Under the pieces are notes generated by a model. The model had not been told where the DNA came from and did no database searches. It worked only from the letters and a program-made list of their open reading frames with translations. From Sipunculus nudus (lineage: Eukaryota; Annelida; Sipuncula; Golfingiida; Sipunculidae), in assembly GCA_026874595.1 (NCBI GenBank), contig CM049307.1, positions 47,715,678-47,779,677 of the forward strand: DNA of 64,000 nucleotides, in the 5' to 3' direction. Position 1 is the first letter of the stretch, and each line of letters starts with the position of its first letter. Both the position numbers and the translations under genes were made by a program. Below are positions 13,501-26,900 of the stretch, one piece after another.

Positions 13501-16500
13501 TTAGCGTGTACGCGGTATGGAATCGCTTTAATTAATATTATCATTGAATAAATACGAGGTTACAGTTGTTTTGATCCATAATGTATCATAATTTTAAAAA
13601 AAAACTTGCATAATATGACGTTTATCAACGACAAAAGACCCTGTGTAAGTTTCCCTTATACCATCCGCTACAAGGCAGTTGATTCAAGATCAAATTCTAA
13701 TGCAAACCGTGTGGAATGCAGAATTTTCTTATGTCTTTTCATGTTCTGTATATTGGTATAGCACTGCAAAATAAATATGATGAATAATAAGTATCAGGAT
13801 GATCAGCAATTTAAAACACAATTTCCAGTGCCAACACTGCTGTGTTAAATGAATGGGCTGGTCAGGCTGGACGCTAGGGGGCACTTGTTTGCCTGCAGTT
13901 TTTCAAGCAGGCAGTCATTTGCTGCCTCCACACCCGAGAGTATTGGTATTAGCGATATCCCATATTACAGCTGAGCATCAGGGCCAGTAGGTCACGTGGG
14001 TATTTATTAATAGACCAATGAGAACCAAAGATTGATCAGTGAAACAGAGCATGGGAGCCCTCTCTGGTGAAGCCCAAACCACATGACGTTTTCAGCAAAC
14101 TATTATGGTCCCTGGCTCCCATGTCAATGTTTTTAAGAACCATTGTTTCTTTAACCATGATTTCTACAGGAGAACCACATGACATAATCAGCAGACTTTC
14201 TTTAACTTGTATATTTTAATTACTGATGATGGGAAGATAATATTAAATGCAAAACCACCAGATAAAAGTTTTATATGAGTGTCATGACCAGTAGGTCATT
14301 TATTTAATACTGTCACTATAGACAGGTATATGCTGTAAACAGTTTAAAGGAGCTATGATATTATAATTTTAATACCAAACATTAACATTAAAAGAATTCT
14401 GGGATAATTGTGGTAAATGTTATAGTGATGTCATCATTAACTTTTTTTATCTTAAACAGTCCTTCAATAATGTTTGTTTAAATTTCATTTTATTATTATT
14501 ATTTAATAAAAATATTGGACATAAATATCCAGTCTTTATATACCTCAGTATTGAGAATACAATACACTTTCAGAAAATGAACCTCCCATGGGATACTGAG
14601 TGTTATCCAGGAAGATCTATAAAAATGTTGGGATTCACATCTGAGACAATAATAACTGCTTTAATTACTGATGACAGGCAGAGAATGAGGGCCTTGTCTG
14701 ATGCTGGACCACAGGATGCAGATGATAACCAGCCACCACCCAGGATGGAGGACAGCTTCACCATTCACTTAGGTAGGGCCAAATAACATTTTATTAATAA
14801 ACTTACAGGACACTCAGCAGTAACCTGAACTGTCAGACAGGCACAGGGTTTAATAGTCCTCTAGTACACATAGAGTATGAGATCAAGAGTGCTATCTGTC
14901 AGTGAATCATTAAACACTAATACAGAAGACTGCAAGTGCATATCTAAATATGTAGGCAATCTTGACCCTTAAAGTTAGATGTAGTGATCATAAGTCATTC
15001 TATATTCTCATTTACATTAAGCCAGTGATATTAAAAAATGTTTCATAAAATATATTTTTTACATTTCGTGTGTGTGTACATACCGGGTATGTGTTTTTTG
15101 GGTGAGGGTGGGGACACTTGCATATCAGAGTGACCCATTTTGTCCTGATCACAATGCCATCTGTAGGCAATGGACTGAACTAAATAATTATAGGATTCAT
15201 GACTGGGAATTATACAATTTGAGTGTTACGGCTTGTGCTGGTTTAATTGTATAACTGTTTTTATTTGCTGCACTCTTTCAGTTATGGTGGGCTGTATATA
15301 GTGGAGAATCTTTTCTTTTGTCAGGCACTAATCATTACATCACACATAAAAATGTATCCCTTAATATACAATGAGTTCTTGGTAGAGTCTCTCTAGATAT
15401 TTTACATTAGGTTATTGTGATATATATTCTGTGGACTACAGAAGAACTTACAGCACATTAAAAGTCTGTGCTTGTTAATTATGAAGTATGGCAGTTGATT
15501 GTTTAAAACCATATATTCACCTGCCTAATCTGTAGAATGTTTGTGATTTCGTGCTAACTCTGCCAGGATACATACCAATGAACATTAGTTAATTCCTGCC
15601 AAGAAAGCTTATGATGCTTATGTGACAGATGCATGAGCATGATTATCTGCAAACTGTTAATAAACATGGGCACATGTTAATAAACATGGCCACTTGTGCC
15701 CATGTTGACAAACAGATAAAAAAAAAAATGTGTCCCCAGTCAGTTGCTGAGTCAGTCCTTGCTGTTGAGGCTAAACATCTTTTTTTCATTTGCCAAGTTC
15801 TTGTTCATGTCATCTGCTGGACATGTTTGAATATGATCTTCAGCCAATTTGACAGCCCCCCACATGTTATAAACATGTTGGTATAAACAACACAGACAAC
15901 CTGTGCACCATGGGACTGGTACCTTTAGGCTTAGTATTAGTAAACTGGTTCAATTACTGCCACACCCTACAACACAAAATGGTTAATGGACCTTAGATAT
16001 TCTTTCATATGTTTTTTTGACAGACTGACTTACAGATTACTTTTAAACCTTAAATCCATGCATTTACAACCTGCAAATCCAGAAGGCTAGTTCTTGGGCA
16101 TTTTGTTGTAAAAATTTTGTCAATGGTAAGGTCCTTTTATGAATCACTCAGTTATTATTTTTTTGTATTTTCAGGAGCTCAGTTGAAAACAATGCACAAC
16201 CTGAGATTGGTTTGTGCGGATGTCTTAGAATTCTGCCGTTACAAAATCCACACTATTGGGTAAGCATTTAATACTATAATTATAGATTTATGTGTGTGTG
16301 TGTTTGACAGTTTAGGAGATTAGCATATTAATTAATAAAATCCAACTTTATGTTAAGGATGATTCAGCATTGAAAATCTTGAACAGTATCGATTAACTTA
16401 TTAAGCAACACTAATTGCAAATACTCTACCTTAGTAGAAAGTAAAACTCACCCCCCTCCCCCCCACCCCCACCCCACACACACAAACACACTTGCATGAA

Positions 16501-19500
16501 AAATCCCCAGTTCTCACAGGAAATCAAAGTGATGCTTTATGTGTATGTGAATTTATGAAGGTACAAGCAAATCCAAAGCCCAGGCTTGGCCCTTAATCAT
16601 CTAGTTTTAATACTAGTCGATAGCATTATTGATTAATGTCATGTATTAAAATACTTATGCTGAAATCAGTTCATACACAGAGATGTTAAGTGAATGGGCT
16701 GGACACTAGGGGCGCTAGTTGTATGCCTTCAGTTTTTCAGGCAGGCGGTCATTTACTACCTCCACACTCTGTATTAGCTATATCCTGTATTGTTAATGTC
16801 AAACCCTGGTTTTAGAGACAACTATGCAAACCTCGGTATATTGATATTCGCAGGGGAACTGTGGTACCCCAACCACAGAGATTACAGACTGCGATGTCGC
16901 TCTACTCCAACTCACTTTGTGGTCTGGTTCTTCTGGTGGACAGTGGCCTCAACTCATATTTTGGCATTAAAAGGAGTAAGTTAATATTACTTAGCTCTGT
17001 TATAATATATTTGATATATAAAATGACTTGTCCATTATCGTGAACTACTCATCTGTCTGGTGTATCAGAATTAACTATAGGAGAAGCTAGTGATCTTATA
17101 GGCACCTCTATTATGGACACCTCTATTATTTATACCTATTATGGACACCTCTGTTATGGACCTCCCCTGTTATGGACACTTCTTTATAATGGACCAACTA
17201 TGATGGACACCTCTATATTATATCCAAATTTCTATTATTGACACCTCTGTTATGGACACCTCTATCATGGACACCTCTGTTACAAACACCTCTATCATGG
17301 ACACCTCTTTTATGGAAACCTCTATCATGGACAGCTCTGTTATGGATACTCTCTTTCATGAATAACTCTCTTTTATGAACACTTTGGTTGGTCTGGTAAA
17401 ATGAAAATTTTTACCCCTGTCAGCTCAGTCACATTGACGCTTCAGGATTAAAAGCAAACAAAAGTGTTCCCAAGTTCTACAGTTTGGAGATTTTTCTGTT
17501 GAACATTTCATGAGTTAAAGCACATTTTCTTTTTTAAGAATGTTCTTGTAAGTTTTCCTGGTTTAACTTAAAAATTTTATTTGTTAACAGTCATGCTTGA
17601 TGCTTCTAACATGGGATTAACTCACAGTAAGGACCGTGGCCTAGAGAGCATCTTGTAATGTTTTCTTGGCTATGCCCCAATTGAAAAAAAATTAATTTAA
17701 TTAAAGCAATATAACCATGAATTTCTGAGGTGAATCCCAGTTATATAATGTAATAGTTTGTTGTATAATATAACAAAATGTTGTCAGGAATATCCTTTTT
17801 TTAATGCAGTGGACCATTTTGTATATGAATCTACTTTTCAAAGACAATGATAAAGAATATCACATGAGGATACTTTGATATAAACCTCAACCTTAATGAA
17901 TTAGTATCAACATGTATGCATATTCAGGTTTTGCCAAGGTATGTGAGCAGTCCACTGACTTCCACTTCCCAAACCTGGAGCAGCAATTCAGCAGGATTGA
18001 GCTGGACGTGACCCAGGCCAACGAATGGCGTGCTCGTAAAAAAGAGGCAGCGATCGAGGACGAGGACCAGATCAGTATGAAAAGTAGTAGCAGTGCTGCC
18101 AGCTCTGATGTAAGATTCTGTTTCATACACTTCTGTATGTCTGTATGTACCTAATTGTGTCTAGTTTGAAGAAAAATCTTTGGCTCATTCACAGTCATGA
18201 GATATTGAGAATAGGGCAGGGGCTGCAGTTAAGTCTTCCTGTATTTTACCATAGTTCAACATGTAATATATGAATAACTGATGAATTGGTCTACAAACAG
18301 TACTGCTGGCCAGGACAGCAATAGGTGCTGCCTCCTAGCTGTACCTGGACAGGTTAGTTTGAATCACTGATCATTCCATTTGGGTTCTTCCTGAGTTTCT
18401 GTTTATATCCTTCAGAAGTACACAGTTTGTGCTACTAGTTGTAAACCTTCTCACAAGTTTCGGACTGTCCACCTTTCCAAAATCAGTGAGAGGGACCACA
18501 CTAAAACAGTAATGCTGTCATAGCTATTGGTGCTTATACTACCTTTGTTTTTGCTGGGCTTCCCATCACCTGTTTGGGACTTTTAAACATGAAACAGTAG
18601 TAATGTAAATGGTAAATTGAATGTTTGATACACTGTATGTCAGGGAGCATGATTGAAGATTTGTACTTATCTTTAATATTAATTCTTCATGCTTCCCCAA
18701 AAACTGGTAGGGTGCAGCTCTGGAGCTTTAATTCTGAAACAAGAATCAACTGGATGTATGCAGTCGCCAAAGACCACCAGATTACTTGATTTTAATGAAC
18801 TATTCACAATTGAGGCATTGAAAAGCAGTGTATTATAACGTTTTTAGTTTGTTTTCTCATCACTTTTCTATTAAACATACTTAAACAGATACCTTTGTAT
18901 TCAACCAAAATTAACTGACAGCATCATATTTCATAATACACTTTATCACAAATGTTCATGTACCTTTAATGCTGTAACAGAAGGAAGACAAGAGTACCAA
19001 GATGCAGACTGGTGACTTCTACATCACCAGACATTCCAACCTCTCAGAGGTCCACGTGGTGTTTCATCTGGTGACAGACACTAGCGTGCTGGGCTCTGAT
19101 GTCACTTCCCGCCATCCAGTTATCCTTGGCTACCGTAACATCTTGAAGGCGTGCTTCAGATACGATGTTCATACCATCACACTGCCTCTGTTCTTGGTAC
19201 ATGAAATGTCTGAGGTTGGTTTGTAACATTTTTAAATAATTCCTCCAAACTTTAATTTCTCTGGTTTATGTCAAATGCTCATAATAACTACTTTTCTAGT
19301 TATTTGTCTGATAAATTATTCCTCTTTTTCACTGAAATATTTCTTTTTCACCATGCCCTTTCATGATTGTTTGCTCATTAGTTAGTGATAGCATCTGTCT
19401 ATTGTCCATCATGTAGTGTCATATCGACCCTCTGGCATTACGACCAGATTACTTGCGCCAGATTGAGATTATGGGCCGTTTACCACAATATGAATTGAAC

Positions 19501-22500
19501 CAGATGCAAGACCACTGCGATACATTCCTCTGTATTACTAGTATCACAACTCGAGTAGGCTTACCAACCCAATTATCTGATTGCCTAATGAGTCAGGTTT
19601 TCACGGCTATCCATCATGCATCTGTCTATTAACAGCTTTTTCTGCAGTGGTTGGGCAAATTATCTTTACATTACAAAGGTACAGAGAGATTTCTCAGTGT
19701 GACATGCCTAGTACCCTTCCCAAAGAACTTAATTTTATAATACCAGTAACTATTGCACCAATAAGTATGTACGTTATCTAGGTAAATTGCTATTTCATCT
19801 TATAATGATTTCCAAAATAAAAATTATACACAAGTATCCATTATCCACAGTTTGACTTCAGTTTTTAGCTCAGCTGACTGAAAGTCATCTGAGCTATAGC
19901 GATCACTCTTTGTCCGTCGTCCGTCTGTCCGTCTGTCCGTCCATTAACCAGGCACAAATCGTAACCGCTGGACCTAGAACCTTGTAACTTGGGATTCTGA
20001 GAGGTCCATAAAAAATCTTCTTGGAAACTAGAAATTAGGTCTCTGTTACCCATATCCTTCGAGCTATGTGGCCCCAAAGTACCCCCCAGAAAAGTAAAAA
20101 ATTTCATACAAAAACTTCAATATCTCATTAACTACTTGACTGATGGTCATGATTTTTGGCATACATATTGATCATGAGATGTTACATCACTTCCTGCAGA
20201 CTGGTGGCGCCACCTGTATTTTTCGATTTTTTACGAATTTTTTTCTCTATTTTTGAGACCTTTAAAAATGTGAACATCTGTTAACAAGGCACAAATCATA
20301 AAGACTGGACTTAGAATCTTAATTCTTGACACACTGAGAGGTCCATGAAAAATCTCCTTGGAAAGCAGAAATTAGGTCTCTGTTACCCATATCCTTTGAG
20401 CTATGGGGCCCCAAAGTACCCCCCAGAATAGTAAACAATTTCATACAAAAACTTCAATATCTCAATAACTACATCACTGATGGTCTTCATTTTTGGCATA
20501 CATATTGATCATGAGATGTTCGATCAGTTCCTGCAGACTGGTGGCGCCACCTGTACTGTTTGATTTTTTACGATTTTTTCCTCTATTTTTGAGACCTTTG
20601 AGGATGTAGTTATCTGTCAACAGGGTACAAATCGTAACGACTGGACCTAGAATCTTCATTTTCGACACACTGAGAGACCTATGAAAAGTCTCCATGGAAT
20701 CCAGAAATAAGGTCTCTGTTACCCATATCCTTCGAGCTATAGGGCCCAAAATTACCCCCCAGAATAGTCAAAAATTTCATACAAAAACTTCAATATCTCA
20801 TTAACTACATCAATGATGGTCATGATTTTCGACATACATATTGATCATGAGATGTTTCATCAGTTTGTGCAGACTGGTGGCGCCACCTGTATTTTTCAAT
20901 GTTCACGAATTGTTTTCTCCATTTTTGAGACCTTTAAAGATATGAACATCTGTTAACAGGGCACAAATCATAAAAACTGGACCAAGAATCTTCATTCTTG
21001 ACACACAGGGAGACCCATGAAAAGTCTCCATGGAAACTTGAAATTAGGTCTCTGTTACCAATATTCTTTAAGCTGTATGGGTCCAAAATACCCCCCCCCC
21101 CCCCCCAGAATAATGGAAAATTGGATACAAAAACTGCAGTATTTCAATAACTACAACACTGATGGTCATGATTTTCCGCATACATATTGATCATGAGCTG
21201 TTCCATCAGTTTCTGCAGACTGAGTGTGCAACCTCTATTTTTTTTTCAAATTTTTACAATTTTTTTTCTTTTTTTTTGAGACTTTTAAAGATGTGGTTAT
21301 CTGTCAACAGGGTACAAATTGCAACAACTGGACCTAGAATCTTCATTCTTGTCATGCAAGGAGGCCCATGAAAGGTGCCTGTGGAAACTTGAAATTAGGT
21401 CTCTGTTACCCATATCCTTCAAGCTATAGGACTCCTCGGAGACTAATGGACCGATTTTTCCCAAACTTACACCTATTATCGGGTCACATGTGAACTGGTG
21501 CCTAACCAATTTGCATTGACCTCTGACCTTTCCTCTCTATCCAGTGTCCATTTGTGGGTCTGTTTCCACTCATAAACCCTCATATCTCGGGAACCGTTTG
21601 ACCGATCAGGAAATAAAATTGATACAAATGTAGCCCTTGGATTGCTTTATAACATACACAAAAAATGGTGGCGCCACCTGTAACCATGTTTGCACAGTGT
21701 CCATCTGTTCATCTGCCTTGGGTTAAAATCACTCATATCTCTGCTGTGAATTGACTAATTCACCTGAAATTCATCATGTGTATACATCCAGGATAGCTTT
21801 CTTGATTTTATGACAGGTGGCGCCACCTACGTTCACGTTCACGCTGATGACATCCAAGCTTATATCTCGGGAACCGTTTGACTGATCAGGAAATAAAATT
21901 TATACAAATGTAGCCCTTTTATAGCTCTGTAACATACACAAAAAATGGTGGCGCCACCTGTAACAATGTTTGCACAGCGTCTGTCTGTTAGTCTGCCGTG
22001 GCCTAAAATTACTCATTTCTCTGTAGTGGTTCGACATAACTGCCTAAAATTTTGCAGGTTTATACATCGTGGACAGCTTTCTTGATTTTATGACAGGTGG
22101 CGCCACCTACATTCTAGTTAACGCTGGACACATTCAAGCTCATATCTCAGGAACCATTTGACTGATTGGGCCAACATTGTGCATGTGTTTAGATCTCACA
22201 TAGGTCTTTATCATACACAAAACTGGAGGGGTTACCTGCAAAGATTTTTGCACAGTGTTTGTCTGTTTGTCTGCCATGGGCAAAAATCGCTCATATACAT
22301 GTAGTGGTTTGACTTTTCTGCCTAAAATTTTGCAGGTGTATACAACTTGGACAGCTTTCTGGATTTGTGGTAGGTGGCACAACCTACATACACATTTAGG
22401 CTGCAGACATCCATGCTAATATGCAACATACCTCACTCTATTTCCCCTTGCCACTCAATCCATGCCTCACTATCCGATTTTGGCAGATACATGTAGTCAC

Positions 22501-23889
22501 TTGTCAGTTACCTGTATTCTAGTTTTAAAAGTTTACACATTTTTCTCTATTTTTGAGATATATAAATACAGACTAAATCTTGGCCTGTTGGTTAATCTGT
22601 TTGATGCTTCAGTTGAATGGGTATATACTACCATTCTGATGATAAAATTTCCTTTTGGGAATCTCTTCCCAGTCAGCTGAGCGTCATGACCCATGGGTCA
22701 CTTGTTATTATTAAATATTTTAATTATATCATTCATAAAATTCTTTCATATCTTAAAGGGGCCCAGTAACCTATAAAGCAAGTTCAATTAACATGAAAAA
22801 AAGCTCCTTCCCTTTAAAATAAATATGTACATGTCAAAATATTGCCTTGAAACCGTTTGCTTACCCATGAAACGAGTGTTAAAAACAGTACACAATCACA
22901 GGTGTCAACATAGACACAGTGTGTGGAGCAGTGTGCATCACAGAGCCACTATGTGTGTCATTAAGGATAAGCCCTAACTTTCCTGGCCTAGAAACTTTAA
23001 TACATGTTCCTGCTGGCTGAAACATTGCATTTTGCAGCTCATGATTGGACCTCTGGCCTTGTTATGGTAAATAGACACATGTAAGGTGTTGAACAGCTGT
23101 ATACTAGGGACTGAGACTGTGTGCTGTAATGGTTTTGCTCGGAAACTTTTATATAAAGAAAAACTGAACTGATAGTGGAAAGAATAGGCATAATATTGCT
23201 CCTGATTATGGCCCTTTAAACAGACAGTTTTAAGGTTAAACCATAAAATTCACATTGTTTACACTTAACCCTCTTTAAAAATCTTAAAACTTGGTACTGT
23301 TCTTCTTGTGTCATAAAATCCAGTACAATAAGTTTGTCAAAATAACTTATTGCAAAGCATGGAGAGGGAATTTTCCAAAGTGACAATGAAACGAATTAAC
23401 TTTGCAGGAAATGACCAGACGTTGGTGTGTGAACCATGCTGAGCTTGTGTTAAAGTGTGTCAGATGCTTTAAGATTGTGAAAAAAATCAAATATTTTGCT
23501 TTGTTTGAACAGTTATTGTATGAATCATGCTGAACTTTGATCAAGTATGTCAAAGGCTTTAAGATGGACCTGACAGTAAAGCATTTTTTTTTTTAGGAAA
23601 TGACCATCAGTTGGTGTATGAAGCGTGCTGAGCTAGTGTTCAAGTGTGTCAAAGGCTTTATGATGGAGCTGGCCATGTGGGGTGGACAGGAGTCGCGTAC
23701 CATACAGTTCCTGGTGCCCAGGGTGAGTGTGGTCCACAGTATATATAAATTATATATATGAAACTGCACCCTGTCTGCAGCCATGGTTATATGATTTTTT
23801 CTGTGATTTTTAATTCACATTTTATTTCAGTAATAACTGCAGGGTCAGAAGTTATCACAGGAGGTATAGTAATATATTTGTACAAAAGT

Positions 23890-23940
<51 letters not shown>

Positions 23941-26900
23941 ACAAGGAAGAGTTATTGTGAGTACTATTTGTTGCCAGTTATTTGTAATACTGATCTGCTG
24001 CAGAAGAAAAAACAATTTTAAGGTATTTTATAAAAAATAATGGGAAAAATTACAATAGATAGAGGTTACAAGTATGAGGCCTAACAATTGGGTATATTTT
24101 CACTGTGCAGCAGTTGCATGTGATGTATATGATATATTGACTCACATTCAATTGCTTCATTAACATGTAAGCAGCTGCCCCCTGGTGAACAGACTTGCTA
24201 AAAGGATAAACAGGTCACTTTTAGATGATTTGATGCATAGCTTAATTCACTTAAAAAATAGTTCCCTATGTTCTGTACACTTCTATTCATTCTTTTTTGG
24301 GGCTTGTTTTTGCTTTCTTTAAAATCATTGGAACAGTTCTTCAGAAAGTTCCAGAAAGTATAGATTACTTTCCTTTGCAGGGCCTGTCTGAGGACTCTTT
24401 ATCTATGGTTAGCATGGAACAAAAGTATTAGGTTCACAGCTGCATGACTATATTAAGCTTACAGGGGTGTCTGAGAACACTGTGCTATGGTTTGCATGGA
24501 ACAAAAATATTAGGGTCACAGCTGCATGACTATATTTGGCTTACAGGGGTGTCTGAGAACACTGTGCTATGGTTTGCATGGAACAAAAGTATTAGGGTCA
24601 CAGCTGTGTGACTATATTTGGCTTACAGGGGTGTCTGAGAACACTGTGCTATGGTTTGTATGGAACAAAAAATATTAGGGTCACAGCTGCATGACTATAT
24701 TTGGCTTACAGGGGTGTCTGAGAACACTGTGCTATGGTTTGCATGGAACAAAAGTATTAGGGTCACAGCTGCATGACTATATTTAGCTTACAGGGGTGTC
24801 TGAGAACACTGTGCTATGGTTTGCATGGAACAAAAGTATTAGGGTCACAGCTGCATGGCTATATTTGGCTTACAGGGGTGTCTGAGAACACTGTGCTATG
24901 GTTTGCATGGAACAAAAGTATTAGGGTCACAGCTGCATGACTATATTTGGCTTACAGGGGTGTCTGAGAACACTGTGCTATGGTTTGCATGGAACAAAAG
25001 TATTAGGGTCACAGCTGCATGGCTATATTTGGCTTACAGGGGTGGCTGAGAACACTGTGCTATGGTTTGCATGGAACAAAAGTATTAGGGTCACAGCTGT
25101 GTGACTATATTTAGCTTACAGGGGTGTCTGAGAACACTGTGCTATGGTTTGCATGGAACAAAAGTATTAGGGTCACAGCTGCATGACTATATTTGGCTTA
25201 CAGGGGTGTCTGAGAACACTGTGCTATGGTTTGCATGGAACAAAAGTATTAGGGTCACAGCTGCATGGCTATATTTGGCTTACAGGGGTGTCTGAGAACA
25301 CTGTGCTATGGTTTGCATGGAACAAAGGTATTAGGGTCACAGCTGCTTGACTATATTTGGCTTACAGGGGTGTATGAGAGCACTGTGCTATGGTTGGCAT
25401 GGAACAAAAGTATAAGGGTCACAGCTGCATGACTATATTTAGCTTACAGGGGTGTCTGAGAACACTGTGCTATGGTTTGCATGGAACAAAAATATTAGGG
25501 TCACAGCTGCATGACTATATTTGGCTTACAGGGGTGTCTGAGAACACTGTGCTATGGTTTGCATGGAACAAAAGTATTAGGGTCACAGCTGTGTGACTAT
25601 ATTTGGCTTACAGGGGTGTCTGAGAACACTGTGCTATGGTTTGCATGGAACAAAAAGTATTAGGGTCACAGCTGCATGACTATATTTGGCTTACAGGGGT
25701 GTCTGAGAACACTGTGCTATGGTTTGCATGGAACAAAAGTATTAGGGTCACAGCTGCGTGACTATATTTAGCTTGCAGGGGTGTCTGAGAACACTGTGCT
25801 ATGGTTTGCATGGAACAAAAGTATTAGGGTCACAGCTGCATGGCTATATTTGGCTTACAGGGGTGTCTGAGAACACTGTGCTATGGTTTGCGTGGAACAA
25901 AAGTATTAGGGTCACAGCTGCATGACTATATTTGGCTTACAGGGGTGTCTGAGAACACTGTGCTATGGTTTGCATGGAACAAAAGTATTAGGGTCACAGC
26001 TGCATGGCTATATTTGGCTTACAGGGGTGGCTGAGAACACTGTGCTATGGTTTGCATGGAACAAAAGTATTAGGGTCACAGCTGTGTGACTATATTTAGC
26101 TTACAGGGGTGTCTGAGAACACTGTGCTATGGTTTGCATGGAACAAAAGTATTAGGGTCACAGCTGCATGACTATATTTGGCTTACAGGGGTGTCTGAGA
26201 ACACTGTGCTATGGTTTGCATGGAACAAAAGTATTAGGGTCACAGCTGCATGGCTATATTTGGCTTACAGGGGTGTCTGAGAACACTGTGCTATGGTTTG
26301 CATGGAACAAAAGTATTAGGGTCACAGCTGCATGACTATATTTAGCTTACAGGGGTGTCTGAGAACACTGTGCTATGGTTTGCATGGAACAAATAGTATT
26401 AGGGTCACAGCTGCATGACTATATTTGGCTTACAGGGGTGTCTGAGAACACTGTGCTATGGTTTGCATGGAACAAAAGTATTAGGGTCACAGCTGCATGA
26501 CTATATTTAGCTTACAGGGGTGTCTGAGAACACTGTGCTATGGTTTGCATGGAACAAAAGTATTAGGGTCACAGCTGCATGGCTATATTTGGCTTACAGG
26601 GGTGTCTGAGAACACTGTGCTATGGTTTGCATGGAACAAAAGTATTAGGGTCACAGCTGCTTGACTATATTTGGCTTACAGGGGTGTATGAGAACACTGT
26701 GCTATGGTTGGCATGGAACAAAAGTATTAGGGTCACAGCTGCATGACTATATTTAGCTTACAGGGGTGTCTGAGAACACTATGCTATGGTTTGCATGGAA
26801 CAAAAATATTAGGGTCACAGCTGCATGACTATATTTAGCTTACAGGGGTGTCTGAGAACACTGTGCTATGGTTTGCATTGAACAGAAGTATTAGGATTAC

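Noticed and set aside
14574-14677. Longer version of FERRY3 exon 6 starting after ACACTTTCAG
   Set aside because: Exon 5 ends in phase 2, so this start would hit a TGA at once; the acceptor at 14677 restores the family frame.
19863-22708. Helitron call for the modular element
   Set aside because: It has a terminal hairpin-like structure and a tandem core, but no 5' TC or 3' CTRR end and no A/T insertion site could be shown.
24855-26280. Repeated 64-68 codon open frames
   Set aside because: They are frames through the 82-bp minisatellite, repeat every three units and have no independent support.
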